The notes: generated by a model not told the origin, from the letters alone. A stretch of DNA of 64,000 nucleotides from AWTP1-13 sp036280295 (GCA_036280295.1 DASURA010000148.1:1-64000), one strand, 5' to 3'. Positions 7,505 through 15,998 are shown, counted from the stretch's first letter. Numbers and translations are program-made.

Positions 7505-8935
7505 ATGGATCTGGCAGGTTTGGAGAAGGTCTCCGCCACCGAATGGCGGATCGAGCCGACGGGCGCCATGCGCGTGCCGGCCATCCTCTATGCCGACGAG
7601 CCTTTGATCCGCGAGATGGACGAGAAGGTGCGCGAGCAGGCCGCCAACGTCGCCACGCTACCGGGCATCGTGCGCGCCGCCTACGCGATGCCCGACGCGC
7701 ATTGGGGCTACGGCTTCCCGATCGGCGGCGTGGCGGCGTTCGACGCCGAGGCGGGTGGAGTCGTGTCGGCCGGCGGCGTCGGCTTCGACATCTCCTGCGG
7801 CGTGCGCACGCATCTGACCGGCCTTCCCCGTGCACGCATCGTCGACCATCAGAGGGACTTGGCGCAGGCGCTGTTTCGCACGATCCCCGTCGGCGTCGGT
7901 TCCACCGGCAGGATCACACTCGACGAGGCCGGCATGACCGCCATGCTGGCGGGCGGCGCCAAGTGGGCGCTTGAGCAGGGTTACGGCCGGACGAGCGATC
8001 TTGAGCGCATCGAGGAGGGCGGCTGCGCTGCCGACGCCGACCCGGCCGCGGTCTCGGACGACGCCCGCCGGCGCCAGCGCAAGGAGATGGGGACGCTCGG
8101 GTCGGGGAACCACTACCTTGAGGTCCAGGAGATCGCCGAGGTGTTCCAGCCCGCCGTCGCCGATGCGTTCGGCCTGAAGCTCGGCGAATGCGTCGTCACG
8201 ATCCACTGCGGCTCGCGTGGCCTCGGCCACCAGATCGGCACCGAGTTCCTGCGCGAGATGGCGATCGCGACCGAGCGCTACGGCATCGTCTTGCCCGACC
8301 GGGAGCTGGCCTGCGCGCCCATCAAGTCGGAGCTGGGCAGCCGCTACCTGGGCGCCATGCGCGCCGCTATCAACTGCGCGCTCGCCAACCGGCAGATCAT
8401 CGGCCACTTGACGCGCCAGGTGTTCGCCCGCTTCTTCGACGATGCGCCGCTGCCGCTCATGTTCGACGTCTCGCACAACACCTGCAAGGTCGAGAGGCAC
8501 GAGGTCGACGGGCGGCCCCGGCGGCTCTACGTCCACCGCAAGGGGGCCACGCGGGCGTTCGGGCCCCGGCACCCGAGCCTGCCCGAGGCGCTGAAGCCCT
8601 GGGGGCAGCCGGTGCTGATCGGCGGCAGCATGGGAACGAGCTCGTTCGTGCTCACTGGTGCGCCCGAGAGCGAGGCGCACGCCTTCGCGTCCGCCTGCCA
8701 TGGCGCGGGGCGGAGGATGAGCCGCCACCAGGCGACGCGCACGTGGGCGGGCCGGCAGGTGATCGACGAACTGGCCGCCCGCGGCATCGTCGTGCTCAGC
8801 CCCTCGGCGCGCGGTGTCGCCGAGGAGGCGCCGGGCGCCTACAAGGACGTCGGCGCCGTCGTCGCTGCCGCGGAGCAAGCCGGGCTGGCGCGCAAGGTCG
8901 CGCGCCTCGCCCCGCTGATCTGCATCAAGGGCTGA
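7505..8935 (+). CDS. rtcB: RtcB tRNA/RNA-splicing ligase
   Basis: RtcB joins 2',3'-cyclic phosphate and 5'-OH RNA ends using GTP and Mn2+. The 476-residue protein has full family length and the diagnostic motifs: AMPDAHWGYGFPIGGVAAF, GGVGFDISCGVR with metal ligand Cys98, GTLGSGNHYLEV, CGSRGLGHQIG, FDVSHNTCKVE, and VHRKGATRAFGP with the guanylylated His at about residue 344. VLIGGSMGTSSFVL and the C-terminal end IKG also fit. AAGGAGG sits just before the ATG. The archease it normally needs is fused to the gene directly upstream, and an rtcA gene lies 13 kb away. This is a non-RtcR context; expression probably depends on the FNR-type site at 3046. Confidence 0.96.
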   Translation: MDLAGLEKVSATEWRIEPTGAMRVPAILYADEPLIREMDEKVREQAANVATLPGIVRAAYAMPDAHWGYGFPIGGVAAFDAEAGGVVSAGGVGFDISCGVRTHLTGLPRARIVDHQRDLAQALFRTIPVGVGSTGRITLDEAGMTAMLAGGAKWALEQGYGRTSDLERIEEGGCAADADPAAVSDDARRRQRKEMGTLGSGNHYLEVQEIAEVFQPAVADAFGLKLGECVVTIHCGSRGLGHQIGTEFLREMAIATERYGIVLPDRELACAPIKSELGSRYLGAMRAAINCALANRQIIGHLTRQVFARFFDDAPLPLMFDVSHNTCKVERHEVDGRPRRLYVHRKGATRAFGPRHPSLPEALKPWGQPVLIGGSMGTSSFVLTGAPESEAHAFASACHGAGRRMSRHQATRTWAGRQVIDELAARGIVVLSPSARGVAEEAPGAYKDVGAVVAAAEQAGLARKVARLAPLICIKG

Positions 8936-8954
8936 CGCGCCGGCAAGGAGCAGT

Positions 8955-10085
8955 GTGGCTGCTGCGATGGACGCCTTCTGCCAGGCTTACTTTGCCGTGA
9001 TGGACGCGTTGCGCCGGGTGCAAGGCGACGTCTTCGGTGCCTGTGGGCTGGGACCCGTGGAGTGCAGCTACCGCGTGCTGGCATCGGGACCACACTGGCG
9101 CCTGCGAGCCTACGGGGAGGCTGGCGGCGGGCCACCCCTGCTCATCGTCGCCGCCCCAATCAAGCGACCCTACATCTGGGACCTTGCACCGTCGCGCAGC
9201 GCCATCCGCTATTGCCTCAGTCGGCATCTGAGTGTGTACCTGCTCGAATGGCTATCCCCCGCGCGCAGCCAGGCAACCGCCGGCCTTGAGGCCTATGCGG
9301 GAGAAGCCATCGCCGAGTGCCTCGCCAAGGCTGCCGGCGATACGGGCGGGGAGAAGCCATTCCTGATGGGTCACTCGCTCGGCGGCACGCTGGCCGCCAT
9401 CCACGCCGCTCTTGACCCTGAGGGCGTGCGCGGCCTCGCGCTGTTGGGTGCACCGCTTTGTTTTCAGCCTGGCGTGAGCCGATTTCGCGACACGCTGATC
9501 TCCCTGGTTGCCCCGGAGCTGTCGGACACCGATATTGTTCCAGGTTCTCTCCTCTCACAGGCGAGTGCGCTGGCCTCTCCTTCCACCTTCGTCTGGTCGC
9601 GGCTGATGGACGCCACCTTGAGTCTCGCCGACCCGGCCGCCACGGCCATTCACGCCCGGGTCGAGCGCTGGGCTCTCGATGAGGCTGCATTGCCTGGCCG
9701 GCTCGTGCATGAGATCGTCGACTGGCTCTACCGCGAGGACAGGTTCTATCATGGCACCTTGGCCGTATGCGGCAGGGAAGTCGGCCCATCGGGGCTGCGG
9801 CTGCCGACCCTCATGGTCATCAACACAGCTGACGAGATCGCGCCTCCAGCTTCGATTGCACCGTTTGTGCGCGCCATGCCAGTCGGCGCTGCGCAGGTCG
9901 TCGAATACACCGGCGAGACCGGCGTAGGCCTGCAGCACCTCGCCATTCTCGTCGGGCATCAGGCCTATGCCCAAGTCTGGCCGAAGATCATCTCCTGGCT
10001 CAAGGCGCCACCCGACCTTGCCTTCCCGCCACGGTTAAGCATCGGCGCTGAGGAGGGACGAACCACATTGATGCAGGTCAAATGA
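8955..10085 (+). CDS. Alpha/beta hydrolase related to PHA synthase-like proteins
   Basis: This is a 376-residue alpha/beta hydrolase. The nucleophile elbow is GHSLGG (residues about 137-142), with Ser where true polyhydroxyalkanoate synthases have Cys, so a lipase, esterase or depolymerase-type activity is more likely. PLLIVAAPIKRPYIWDL near residue 60 and VYLLEWLSP near 95 resemble the PhaC/PhaZ superfamily. NTADEIAPPASI supplies the likely acid Asp, and GLQHLAILVG the likely His. GTG at 8955 is taken as the start because AAGGAG at 8945-8950 is well spaced for it; an ATG at 8967 is possible. It is 19 nt from rtcB and probably cotranscribed. The substrate is unknown. Confidence 0.65.
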   Translation: MAAAMDAFCQAYFAVMDALRRVQGDVFGACGLGPVECSYRVLASGPHWRLRAYGEAGGGPPLLIVAAPIKRPYIWDLAPSRSAIRYCLSRHLSVYLLEWLSPARSQATAGLEAYAGEAIAECLAKAAGDTGGEKPFLMGHSLGGTLAAIHAALDPEGVRGLALLGAPLCFQPGVSRFRDTLISLVAPELSDTDIVPGSLLSQASALASPSTFVWSRLMDATLSLADPAATAIHARVERWALDEAALPGRLVHEIVDWLYREDRFYHGTLAVCGREVGPSGLRLPTLMVINTADEIAPPASIAPFVRAMPVGAAQVVEYTGETGVGLQHLAILVGHQAYAQVWPKIISWLKAPPDLAFPPRLSIGAEEGRTTLMQVK

Positions 10086-10144
10086 GCCCAAGGCGTGGGA
10101 GCCTATGGGGGATTTACGCAGGACGCAGGATCGGAGCGAGCGCC

Positions 10145-10609
10145 ATGGCAACCCGACCAAGACAGATTCAAATCCCTTCGGGCGAGGACCTGCCCGCACT
10201 TGCCATCTCTCCCGAGAAGGTCTGCTTCGTCATCTTCAAGGCACGCGAGTTCGACGCCAAAGACGAAGTCACCGAGCCCGATGCGGGCTCCAATCCGTCC
10301 GATGACAGGATGATCTCCGTGCTGGAGGACCACGGCGATGATCCCGTCGTCGAGGAGTTGACCTCGTTCATCTCGAGCCTGAGCGAGGACGAGCAGATCG
10401 ATCTTGTCGCGTTGGCCTGGCTGGGCCGGGACGACAACACGATCGAGGATTGGCCGGCGCTGCGGGAGGAAGCAGCCCGCGCCCATGTGAGCCGCGCCGA
10501 GCAGACGGCGAGCTACCTGCTCGGCATGCCGCTGCTGGCCGACTACCTGGAGGAGGGCTTCTCGCTGTTCGGCCAATCCTGCGAAGACTTTGAGATCAAT
10601 CGCCTTTGA
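10145..10609 (+). CDS. DUF3775 domain protein
   Basis: The 154-residue protein is strongly acidic. It matches DUF3775 through its C-terminal half: ELTSFISSLSEDEQIDLVALAWLGR, then EDWPALREEA and YLLGMPLLADYLEEGFSLF. The N-terminal SPEKVCFVIFKAREFDAKDE is also typical. Function is unknown; no catalytic motif or membrane segment is visible. ATG 10145 is preferred over the in-frame ATG at 10082, which overlaps the previous stop and adds residues unlike the family. It lies 59 nt after the hydrolase, in the same direction, probably in the same transcript. Confidence 0.72.
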   Translation: MATRPRQIQIPSGEDLPALAISPEKVCFVIFKAREFDAKDEVTEPDAGSNPSDDRMISVLEDHGDDPVVEELTSFISSLSEDEQIDLVALAWLGRDDNTIEDWPALREEAARAHVSRAEQTASYLLGMPLLADYLEEGFSLFGQSCEDFEINRL

Positions 10610-10670
10610 TCCCGGCGGAGGTTGCCGGTCGCCTCGATGACACGGTGGCCGCTTCCGAGAAGGGTAATGC

Positions 10671-11129
10671 ATGCTTCTCAGCTCGCCAGCCTTCCCCGAT
10701 GCGCAACACATCCCACGCCGCTTTACATGCGATGGCGAGGATTTGTCCGTGCCGCTGAGATGGTCCGATGCGCCCGCGGAGACGCGAAGCTTCGTCCTCC
10801 TCTGCGATGACCCGGACGCTCCCGCGGGTGTCTGGCATCACTGGGCGGTCTACGACATTCCGCCCGATCGGACGGAGCTTGCGGAAGGCATCGGCCGGAC
10901 GGGAGCCAAGTCCGGCCTGAAGCAGGCGATCAACGATTTCGGCCACCCGGGGTATGGTGGTCCCTGTCCGCCTCGCCGCCACGGCGCCCACCGCTACCGG
11001 TTCCACCTGCTGGCCCTCTCCGTTGACCATCTTGCCGTGAGCAGCAAACCGTCGTGCCCGGAGGTCGAGCGCCAAGCGCGCAAGCATGCTATTGCCGAGG
11101 CGACGCTTGTCGGTCTCTACGAGCGATAA
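10671..11129 (+). CDS. YbhB/YbcL family protein (PEBP, Raf-kinase-inhibitor-like)
   Basis: The 152-residue protein has the phosphatidylethanolamine-binding protein fold signature: FTCDGEDLSVPLRW, then LLCDDPDAPAGVWHHWAVYDIP (the D-P-D-A-P and W-x-H-W ligand-pocket motifs), GKSG-like GAKSGLKQAIND, and YGGPCPPRRHGAHRYRFHLLAL. No signal peptide, so it is cytoplasmic like E. coli YbhB. The ligand is unknown. It is the last gene of the run that starts at 3139, 61 nt after DUF3775. The following 286 bp to the THUMP gene hold no recognised feature. Confidence 0.88.
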   Translation: MLLSSPAFPDAQHIPRRFTCDGEDLSVPLRWSDAPAETRSFVLLCDDPDAPAGVWHHWAVYDIPPDRTELAEGIGRTGAKSGLKQAINDFGHPGYGGPCPPRRHGAHRYRFHLLALSVDHLAVSSKPSCPEVERQARKHAIAEATLVGLYER

Positions 11130-11415
11130 GAGCCCGAGTCCCAGGCGACCGTGGTGACCGAAAGGCAAGGTCCCTTGTCAGGACGCCGCGTGGTGCGGGG
11201 CCGGGAAGCTGAATGCGGCCTTTACTACGGAGCCACGGAGCCGGGCGCCCCACCTCCCATCCCCTCGGCCAAATTCAGCGGGGCCTGCAGGGGGCCTGTC
11301 CGAAGCTGCTCCTGACGCCCGAACAGGTCCGGCGAACCAGATCGCAAGCGGGCAGCTCGATTGGAGAAGGATCGCATGAACGGCTGATGTTGGCCGTGTC
11401 CTGGAAGAAACCGGC

Positions 11416-11961
11416 ATGGACTGGAATGTGGTTGTGACTGCCTATGATTGGCGCGGCCTGCGAAGCGCCCGCCGCCTTCTGTCGCGCTATGGCGAGGTCG
11501 CCAGAACCGAGTTCCACAACGTCCTGGTCCTGAAGGTGGCCGACATCACGGCATTCCTGGAGGCAGTCTCCACTGCCACCGAGCAGGACGTGAGCCTGCG
11601 CAACGACATTTCGCGCATCATGCCGGCGCAGGCGACGTTCGTCTTCGCAACAACCGCAGAATTCGAGGAGGAGGCGCGCGCAATTGCACGCGAATGGGCG
11701 GACCGCGTCGTTGGCGGGTCATTCCACGTGAGGCTGCACCGGCGCAGAGGCGATTCGCCGGTGAAGCTGAGCGCGCAAGCAGAGGAGCGGTCACTTGTTG
11801 ACAGCATTCTTCAGCGTCTGCGTGAGCTGGGTCAGCCGGGCCGCCTCGACTTTGAGGACCCCGATTACGTCATCGACATCGAAACGGTGGGCGGGCGGGC
11901 CGGCATGTCGCTGTGGTCGCGCGACGATCTCAAGCGCTTCCCGTTTCTTCGCGTCGATTGA
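11416..11961 (+). CDS. THUMP domain protein
   Basis: The 181-residue protein resembles the archaeal/eukaryal TAN1-type THUMP domain, which binds the tRNA acceptor stem and presents it to modification enzymes. The visible pattern is an N-terminal ferredoxin-like part (WNVVVTAYDWRGLRSARRLL, NVLVLKVADITAFLEAV) and the THUMP core (SFHVRLHRRRGD, ADRV, then DFEDPDYVIDIETVGGRAG and the end SLWSRDDLKRFPFLRVD). No catalytic domain is attached, so it probably serves as an adaptor. It is the third RNA-related activity in the island after RtcB and RtcA. Confidence 0.7.
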   Translation: MDWNVVVTAYDWRGLRSARRLLSRYGEVARTEFHNVLVLKVADITAFLEAVSTATEQDVSLRNDISRIMPAQATFVFATTAEFEEEARAIAREWADRVVGGSFHVRLHRRRGDSPVKLSAQAEERSLVDSILQRLRELGQPGRLDFEDPDYVIDIETVGGRAGMSLWSRDDLKRFPFLRVD

Positions 11962-12032
11962 ACGGGCAGCCGCCGCTCCGCCTGTCGTGGTCGTACCATG
12001 ATTGGCTTGATCTGCGAGGCCTGAGCGGCTGT

Positions 12033-12046
12033 TTGACCTGGGTCAA
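12033..12046. promoter_or_regulatory. FNR/FixK-type site upstream of phoU
   Basis: TTGACCTGGGTCAA matches the consensus exactly. The predicted start is near 12081, 68 nt before the GTG of phoU; TAGCCT near 12068 could be the -10 element. Confidence 0.7.
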
Positions 12047-12148
12047 CACCACCCTTGGTCCACCCGTTAGCCTGTTCGTGAGCGGCAGCAGCCGCAAGAA
12101 TGCATGTCGGGGGTGGGCTGGCCTCATTGCATGCGGAGTCGAAGAGCC

Positions 12149-12838
12149 GTGACTAATCATATCGTGAAGTCGTTCGATGAGGAGCTTCGCCGGCTGAAGC
12201 AGCTGGTGAAGGAAATGGGAAAACTCACCAGCGAGCAGCTCGATGCGGCCCTTGATGCAGTAGAAGACAGCGACCGCGCCATCGCCCGCCGGGTCATTGA
12301 GCGCGAGCCCGATGCCGACCGGATGCAGCGCGAGATCGATCATCTGTCTATCCGCCTCCTCGCCCTGCGGCAACCCGTTGCCATCGATCTGCGCGACGTG
12401 CTGTCCGCCCAGAGGATCGCCAACGAGCTCGAACGAATCTGCGACCACGCCGCGGATCTGGCCGAGCGCTTCCTTGCGCTCCACCCGAATGGCGAAGAGC
12501 CTCGCCGTTCGCTCATCGCTCTCGGCCGCTTTGCCGTGGCGATGGTCGAAGATGCCATGGCTGCCTACGCGGCCCGCGACAATGACCGGGCGCAGGAGGT
12601 CTGGGCGCGCGATAAGGAGCTCGACGAGATGTACTCGGCCTGCTTTGGCGAGCTGCTCGGATACATGATGGGAAACCCGCAGAGTACCTCCACGGGCACG
12701 CAGATGCTGATGATGGCCCGCGCCATCGAACGAGCCGGCGATCGCGCAACCAACATTGCGGAGATGGTGCGCTATCTGGTGGGGGGAACGCTTGTCGAGG
12801 AGGAAAGGCCTAAGGCCGACACGACGAAGACCCTGTAA
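12149..12838 (+). CDS. phoU: PhoU-like phosphate signalling protein
   Basis: The 229-residue all-helical protein has two three-helix PhoU repeats. Metal-cluster motifs are visible as ELERICDHAADLAER (about residues 89-103) in the first and RAIERAGDRATNIAE near residue 195 in the second. PhoU normally couples the Pst transporter to the PhoR kinase, and in several bacteria promotes persistence. No pst or phoB/R genes are in the window, so this is an orphan copy, and the FNR-type site suggests oxygen control. The start is GTG 12149, after GGAG at about 12136; residues upstream in the ORF are not PhoU-like. A nitroreductase fragment begins 3 nt after the stop. Confidence 0.88.
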   Translation: MTNHIVKSFDEELRRLKQLVKEMGKLTSEQLDAALDAVEDSDRAIARRVIEREPDADRMQREIDHLSIRLLALRQPVAIDLRDVLSAQRIANELERICDHAADLAERFLALHPNGEEPRRSLIALGRFAVAMVEDAMAAYAARDNDRAQEVWARDKELDEMYSACFGELLGYMMGNPQSTSTGTQMLMMARAIERAGDRATNIAEMVRYLVGGTLVEEERPKADTTKTL

Positions 12839-12841
12839 AAC

Positions 12842-13087
12842 ATGAAGCGTTGGGCGATCCTGGCGGCGGCACAGTCTGCGCCATCGGCCGGCGACCTGCA
12901 GGCCTACAGGATCGTCGTCGTGACGGATAGGGAAACGAAAGCTCTGCTGGCCAAGGCTGCGCTCGGGCAGCACTTCATCGCCGAAGCCCCCACCGTGCTC
13001 GTGTTCTTTGCCGACATACTCCGCAGCCGGCTTGCGCTGGATAAATGTTCGCCCCCCCAGCCCGACGTAGGCGAAGTTGCTCGATGA
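12842..13087 (+). pseudogene. Nitroreductase fragment
   Basis: An 81-codon frame encodes the N-terminal FMN-binding stretch of a nitroreductase: AILAAAQSAPSAGDLQAYRIVVVTD followed by LLAKAALGQHFIAEAPTVLVFFADI. Family members have about 180-220 residues with an R-R-S-x-R start, both absent here, and the sequence loses similarity after LRSR. It is therefore truncated at both ends. It follows phoU by 3 nt, so an intact ancestor was probably cotranscribed with phoU. The next 200 bp show nothing recognisable. Confidence 0.7.
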
Positions 13088-13288
13088 GACAAACAGGGCA
13101 CCGAGAGGTGCAGACAAGAGCGTCCAATGGCAAAGTTCGAGGCTGGGAGAGTCAAGGCCGTACTCGACAACGACGTGCTGAAGTCTAGATGGAGATAGCG
13201 ACGCGCTCCTAACGCGACAATAGAGTGGGCAGCTCGGTTGCTGGGCAGCCCGCGGCAAAGGTCTCCCCTCATCCACCGATGGTCGGCC

Positions 13289-13757
13289 ATGTCAACCGGA
13301 CTCGACGTCTTCGATACGACCCTGCAGCAGACCAACCTGTGGGCTCAAAGACCTGACGGAGCATCTCGGGCTGGATCGGAAGCATGCCTACAAGGTGCTC
13401 AGCGCCACGCTCCATGCCGTGCGCGATCGCATCGGCCCAGAGAACGCCGTACACCTGGGGGCACAGCTGCCCATCCTGATGCGCGGCTTCTACTATGAGG
13501 GATGGCACGCCGCGGGCACACCGACCAAGCTCCGCCACAAACAGGAGTTTCTCGACTACGTCAGTGGCGATGTGTTCCGCGGACTCGGCATCGATCCCGA
13601 GAAGGCCGTTCGGGCGGTGTTCGAGGTGATGACGAACAGGCTGGACCCCGGCGAGGTCGAAAAGCTGATCAAGCTGTTCCCTGACGAGCTGCGCAGCCTA
13701 TGGCCGGCGGCGCCCCATGGCGGGACCGGCGAGAGCGGCTGGCAGAGGCTCGATTGA
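13289..13757 (+). pseudogene. DUF2267 protein gene with a +1 frameshift
   Basis: DUF2267 proteins are about 140-residue helical proteins of unknown function, often in low-oxygen stress clusters. The start MSTGLDVFDTTLQQTNLW is read from ATG 13289. The rest, LKDLTEHLGLDRKHAYKVL then HLGAQLPILMRGFYYEGW and the C-terminal PGEVEKLIKLFPDELRSLWP, lies in another frame and ends at 13757. Removing one G from the GGG at 13341-13343 restores a single continuous reading frame. It could be a real mutation or a base-calling error in a homopolymer; both halves otherwise look well conserved, so the lesion is recent or artefactual. Confidence 0.82.
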
Positions 13758-13771
13758 GAGAGGGTTGGCTC

Positions 13772-14347
13772 ATGGATGTGATGGAAGCCATCCACCGACG
13801 ACGGTCCGTGCGCGAGTTCGCGGCCGGACCCATAGAGCGGGCGGTGCTCTTACGGCTGATTGACGCTGCGGTGTGGGCACCCAGCGCCGTCAATGAGCAG
13901 CCCTGGCATTTCACGGTGGTGCAGGACCGGCAGAAGCTCGACGTAGTCTCGCGGAGCGCAAAGGCGCACCTGCTTGCAGCACCCGCGGAGGCAGTGCCAG
14001 GCCACTTGCGTGAGATGTTGAGCAATCCCGATTTTCAAATCTTCCATCACGCGCCGGCTTTGATCGTGATCTCCGCGGTACAGGGCGGGCCATGGGCGGT
14101 CGAGGATTGCGCCCTTGCCGCTGCGAACCTGATGCTCGCGGCGTGCGCCGAAGACCTCGGCACCTGCTGGATCGGCTTTGCGCAAAGCTGGCTGCAGACG
14201 CCCGAAGGCAAGACCGCGCTGGACCTGCCCGCGGCGTACCTGCCCGTGGCCCCCATCATCGTGGGCCGGTCCGCCTCGGCACTTCCACCGGTACCGCGCA
14301 AGGACGCGCGAATCCGGTGGCTCGGGAAACCGGCGCCGGCAGGCTGA
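13772..14347 (+). CDS. Nitroreductase family protein
   Basis: This is a 191-residue FMN-dependent nitroreductase-like oxidoreductase. It has MEAIHRRRSVREFAAGPI (the R-R-S-x-R FMN phosphate motif, residues 8-12), DAAVWAPSAVNEQPWHFTVV, and the second FMN segment AAANLMLAACAEDLGTCWIGF. Such enzymes reduce nitro groups, quinones or flavins with NAD(P)H; the substrate cannot be read from sequence. The ATG at 13772 follows GAGAGAGGG and lies 14 nt after the DUF2267 stop. It converges on the HhH-GPD gene with 41 bp between stops. A second, broken nitroreductase lies 700 bp upstream. Confidence 0.85.
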   Translation: MDVMEAIHRRRSVREFAAGPIERAVLLRLIDAAVWAPSAVNEQPWHFTVVQDRQKLDVVSRSAKAHLLAAPAEAVPGHLREMLSNPDFQIFHHAPALIVISAVQGGPWAVEDCALAAANLMLAACAEDLGTCWIGFAQSWLQTPEGKTALDLPAAYLPVAPIIVGRSASALPPVPRKDARIRWLGKPAPAG

Positions 14348-14388
14348 TACGGCGATTTGGCGCTCCGGCTGAAGCAGGGTCCCGCATT

Positions 14389-15066
14389 TCAGGAAAACTC
14401 GTGCCGCTTCCGGATGAGGCCGGCTTCCACCCTGGCGAAGATGAGGCTCTTGCGAGGATAGCGTGCGAGATCGAGTTTCAGCTTCTTCGCCAGTCTCTTC
14501 ACGATCGGCAGCGGCTCGGGATCGGCCTTGCCCCAGTAGGGGCGCAGCTCGCGCAGGAAGACGTTCGCCGTCACCGGCCCCACGCCATAGAACGTGAGCA
14601 GCGTGGCCTCCAGCTCGCGCGCGTCGCGGGCAGCGTCGTGCAATCGGCGCAGGCTGCCGCGATAGTCGGCCAAGAGACACTCGCAGTCGCGCAGCACCTG
14701 CATCGACTTGCGGCCGTCATAGCGGACATAACCGCCTTCACGCATGATGGGATTGACGAGGAAGTCCCAACCGGCGCCGACGATCCTGCCGGGGCTTGTC
14801 AAACCGTGGCGGACAAAGGCCCGGTACGTGTTCTTCGCTATGGTCTCGCTGATGCGCGCACCAAAGAGCAGGCTTGCGAGAAACCACCGGAAGTAGACCG
14901 CATCGGCCCCCTGGGCCAGATCGATGCCAAGCTCTTCCGAGTAGAGCAAGCTATGCTCGAGCGCGCAGGGTCGGGCTTCGGCCGCCGGCAGCGGGGGCGA
15001 AGAAGGGGCTGGTCCCGAAGATGCAGTCCTGCTCATGGCGTTCGAACATGAGATGAGGTTTTCCAT
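14389..15066 (-). CDS. HhH-GPD-like DNA glycosylase/lyase family protein
   Basis: The 225-residue protein ends in a helix-hairpin-helix region: LEATLLTFYGVGPVTANVFLREL (about residues 153-175), followed by a short loop to the conserved-looking PLPIVKRLAKKLKLDL. This resembles endonuclease III-type folds, although no Fe-S cysteine cluster and no clear catalytic Lys/Asp pair are evident. The N-terminal 30 residues are low-complexity and may not be translated; an alternative ATG lies at 15036. It is divergent from the USP gene, with an FNR-type site between them. A role in DNA base repair during dormancy is inferred. Confidence 0.55.
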   Translation of the reverse strand: MENLISCSNAMSRTASSGPAPSSPPLPAAEARPCALEHSLLYSEELGIDLAQGADAVYFRWFLASLLFGARISETIAKNTYRAFVRHGLTSPGRIVGAGWDFLVNPIMREGGYVRYDGRKSMQVLRDCECLLADYRGSLRRLHDAARDARELEATLLTFYGVGPVTANVFLRELRPYWGKADPEPLPIVKRLAKKLKLDLARYPRKSLIFARVEAGLIRKRHEFS

Positions 15067-15089
15067 CTCGCCGACCGATGGTCATGCCC

Positions 15090-15103
15090 TTGACCTGCGT
15101 CAA
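15090..15103. promoter_or_regulatory. FNR/FixK-type site between HhH-GPD and USP genes
   Basis: TTGACCTGCGTCAA matches exactly. For the plus strand, activation at -41.5 puts the transcript start at about 15138, the ATG of the USP gene itself. For the minus strand it predicts a start near 15055, favouring ATG 15036 for the HhH-GPD gene. Confidence 0.7.
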
Positions 15104-15137
15104 TGTTGGGGAAGCGCCTGCAATTGATGTTGGCCCG

Positions 15138-15998
15138 ATGGAGACCAAGCCCAAGAATTTCCTGCTGGCGACGGACCTGACATCGAGGTCCGCTGTTGCC
15201 CTGCGACGCGCCGCGCGCCTTGCCGCTGAGGCCGATGGCGATCTCACAGTGCTGTACGTGATAGAGCGTGGCCTGCCGCCTAAGATCCTGGCCCGTCGCA
15301 CGGCCGAGGCGCGCGCGGAGATCGAGGCCGATGTCGCCGCGCTCGCGCAACCTGCCAAGGAGCGGGTCAGGGTGCAGGTGATCGAGGGTGAGCCATTTTC
15401 CGCCATCCTCGGTGAGGCGTATCGGTCCTTCGCGGAGATGATCGTTCTCGGAATGCATGACAAGCTTGGGTTTCCCGAGCTGTTCGCAGGTACGACGACC
15501 GAGCGCGTCCTGCGATTCGCCGACCGGCCCGTGCTGCTCGTCAGCAGCGAGGAACGCGGCCCCTATGCGCGCGTCTTAGCCGCCGTCGATCGCGGCGAGA
15601 ATGCAGCACAGGCTTTGGCGGCAGCGGCCGCGCTCGCGCCCAAGGCTGAGCTCCACGTTGTCCAAGCCTGGCGAAGGGTCCCTGTCGTGATATCGGGAAG
15701 AGCCCCTGCACGGGAGGCGGCGGCCGCGGAAGAGCAGAGGTTGCGTGCGTTGCTCGATGAGCACGTCGCCAAGTTCCTGGAGGATCAGCAGCCGCGTCCA
15801 TCGCCTCGCACGCTGGAACTCGTGGAAGGCGCCGCCGTGGATGTCATCCGTAACGCCGTCGAACGCCTCGGGCCCGACCTTCTCACTCTGGGGGCCAACA
15901 GCCGCAGCGGGCTTGCGGAGAACTTCATCGGCAGCACGACCCGCGAGTTCCTCGTGCACGCGCCGTGCGACATCCTCGTCGCACATGTGCCAGGGTAA
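15138..15998 (+). CDS. Tandem universal stress protein
   Basis: The 286-residue protein contains two UspA domains. Domain 1 begins NFLLATDLTSRSAVALRRAA (from residue 7) and has EMIVLGMHDK with a GTTTERVLRFADRPVLLV end. Domain 2 begins RVLAAVDRGENAAQALAAAA (about residue 143) and ends LLTLGANSRSGLAENFIGSTTREFLVHAPCDILVAHVP, with the G-2x-G-9x-G-S/T loop (GANSRSGLAENFIGST) intact, so domain 2 probably binds ATP. ATG 15138 is preferred to 15078 because the latter would put the FNR-type operator inside the coding region. No ribosome-binding site precedes 15138, so the mRNA may be leaderless. Confidence 0.85.
   Translation: METKPKNFLLATDLTSRSAVALRRAARLAAEADGDLTVLYVIERGLPPKILARRTAEARAEIEADVAALAQPAKERVRVQVIEGEPFSAILGEAYRSFAEMIVLGMHDKLGFPELFAGTTTERVLRFADRPVLLVSSEERGPYARVLAAVDRGENAAQALAAAAALAPKAELHVVQAWRRVPVVISGRAPAREAAAAEEQRLRALLDEHVAKFLEDQQPRPSPRTLELVEGAAVDVIRNAVERLGPDLLTLGANSRSGLAENFIGSTTREFLVHAPCDILVAHVPG

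Noticed and set aside
8955..10085. Call as polyhydroxyalkanoate synthase
   Set aside because: The nucleophile elbow is GHSLGG with Ser; true synthases use Cys there. Annotated as an alpha/beta hydrolase instead.
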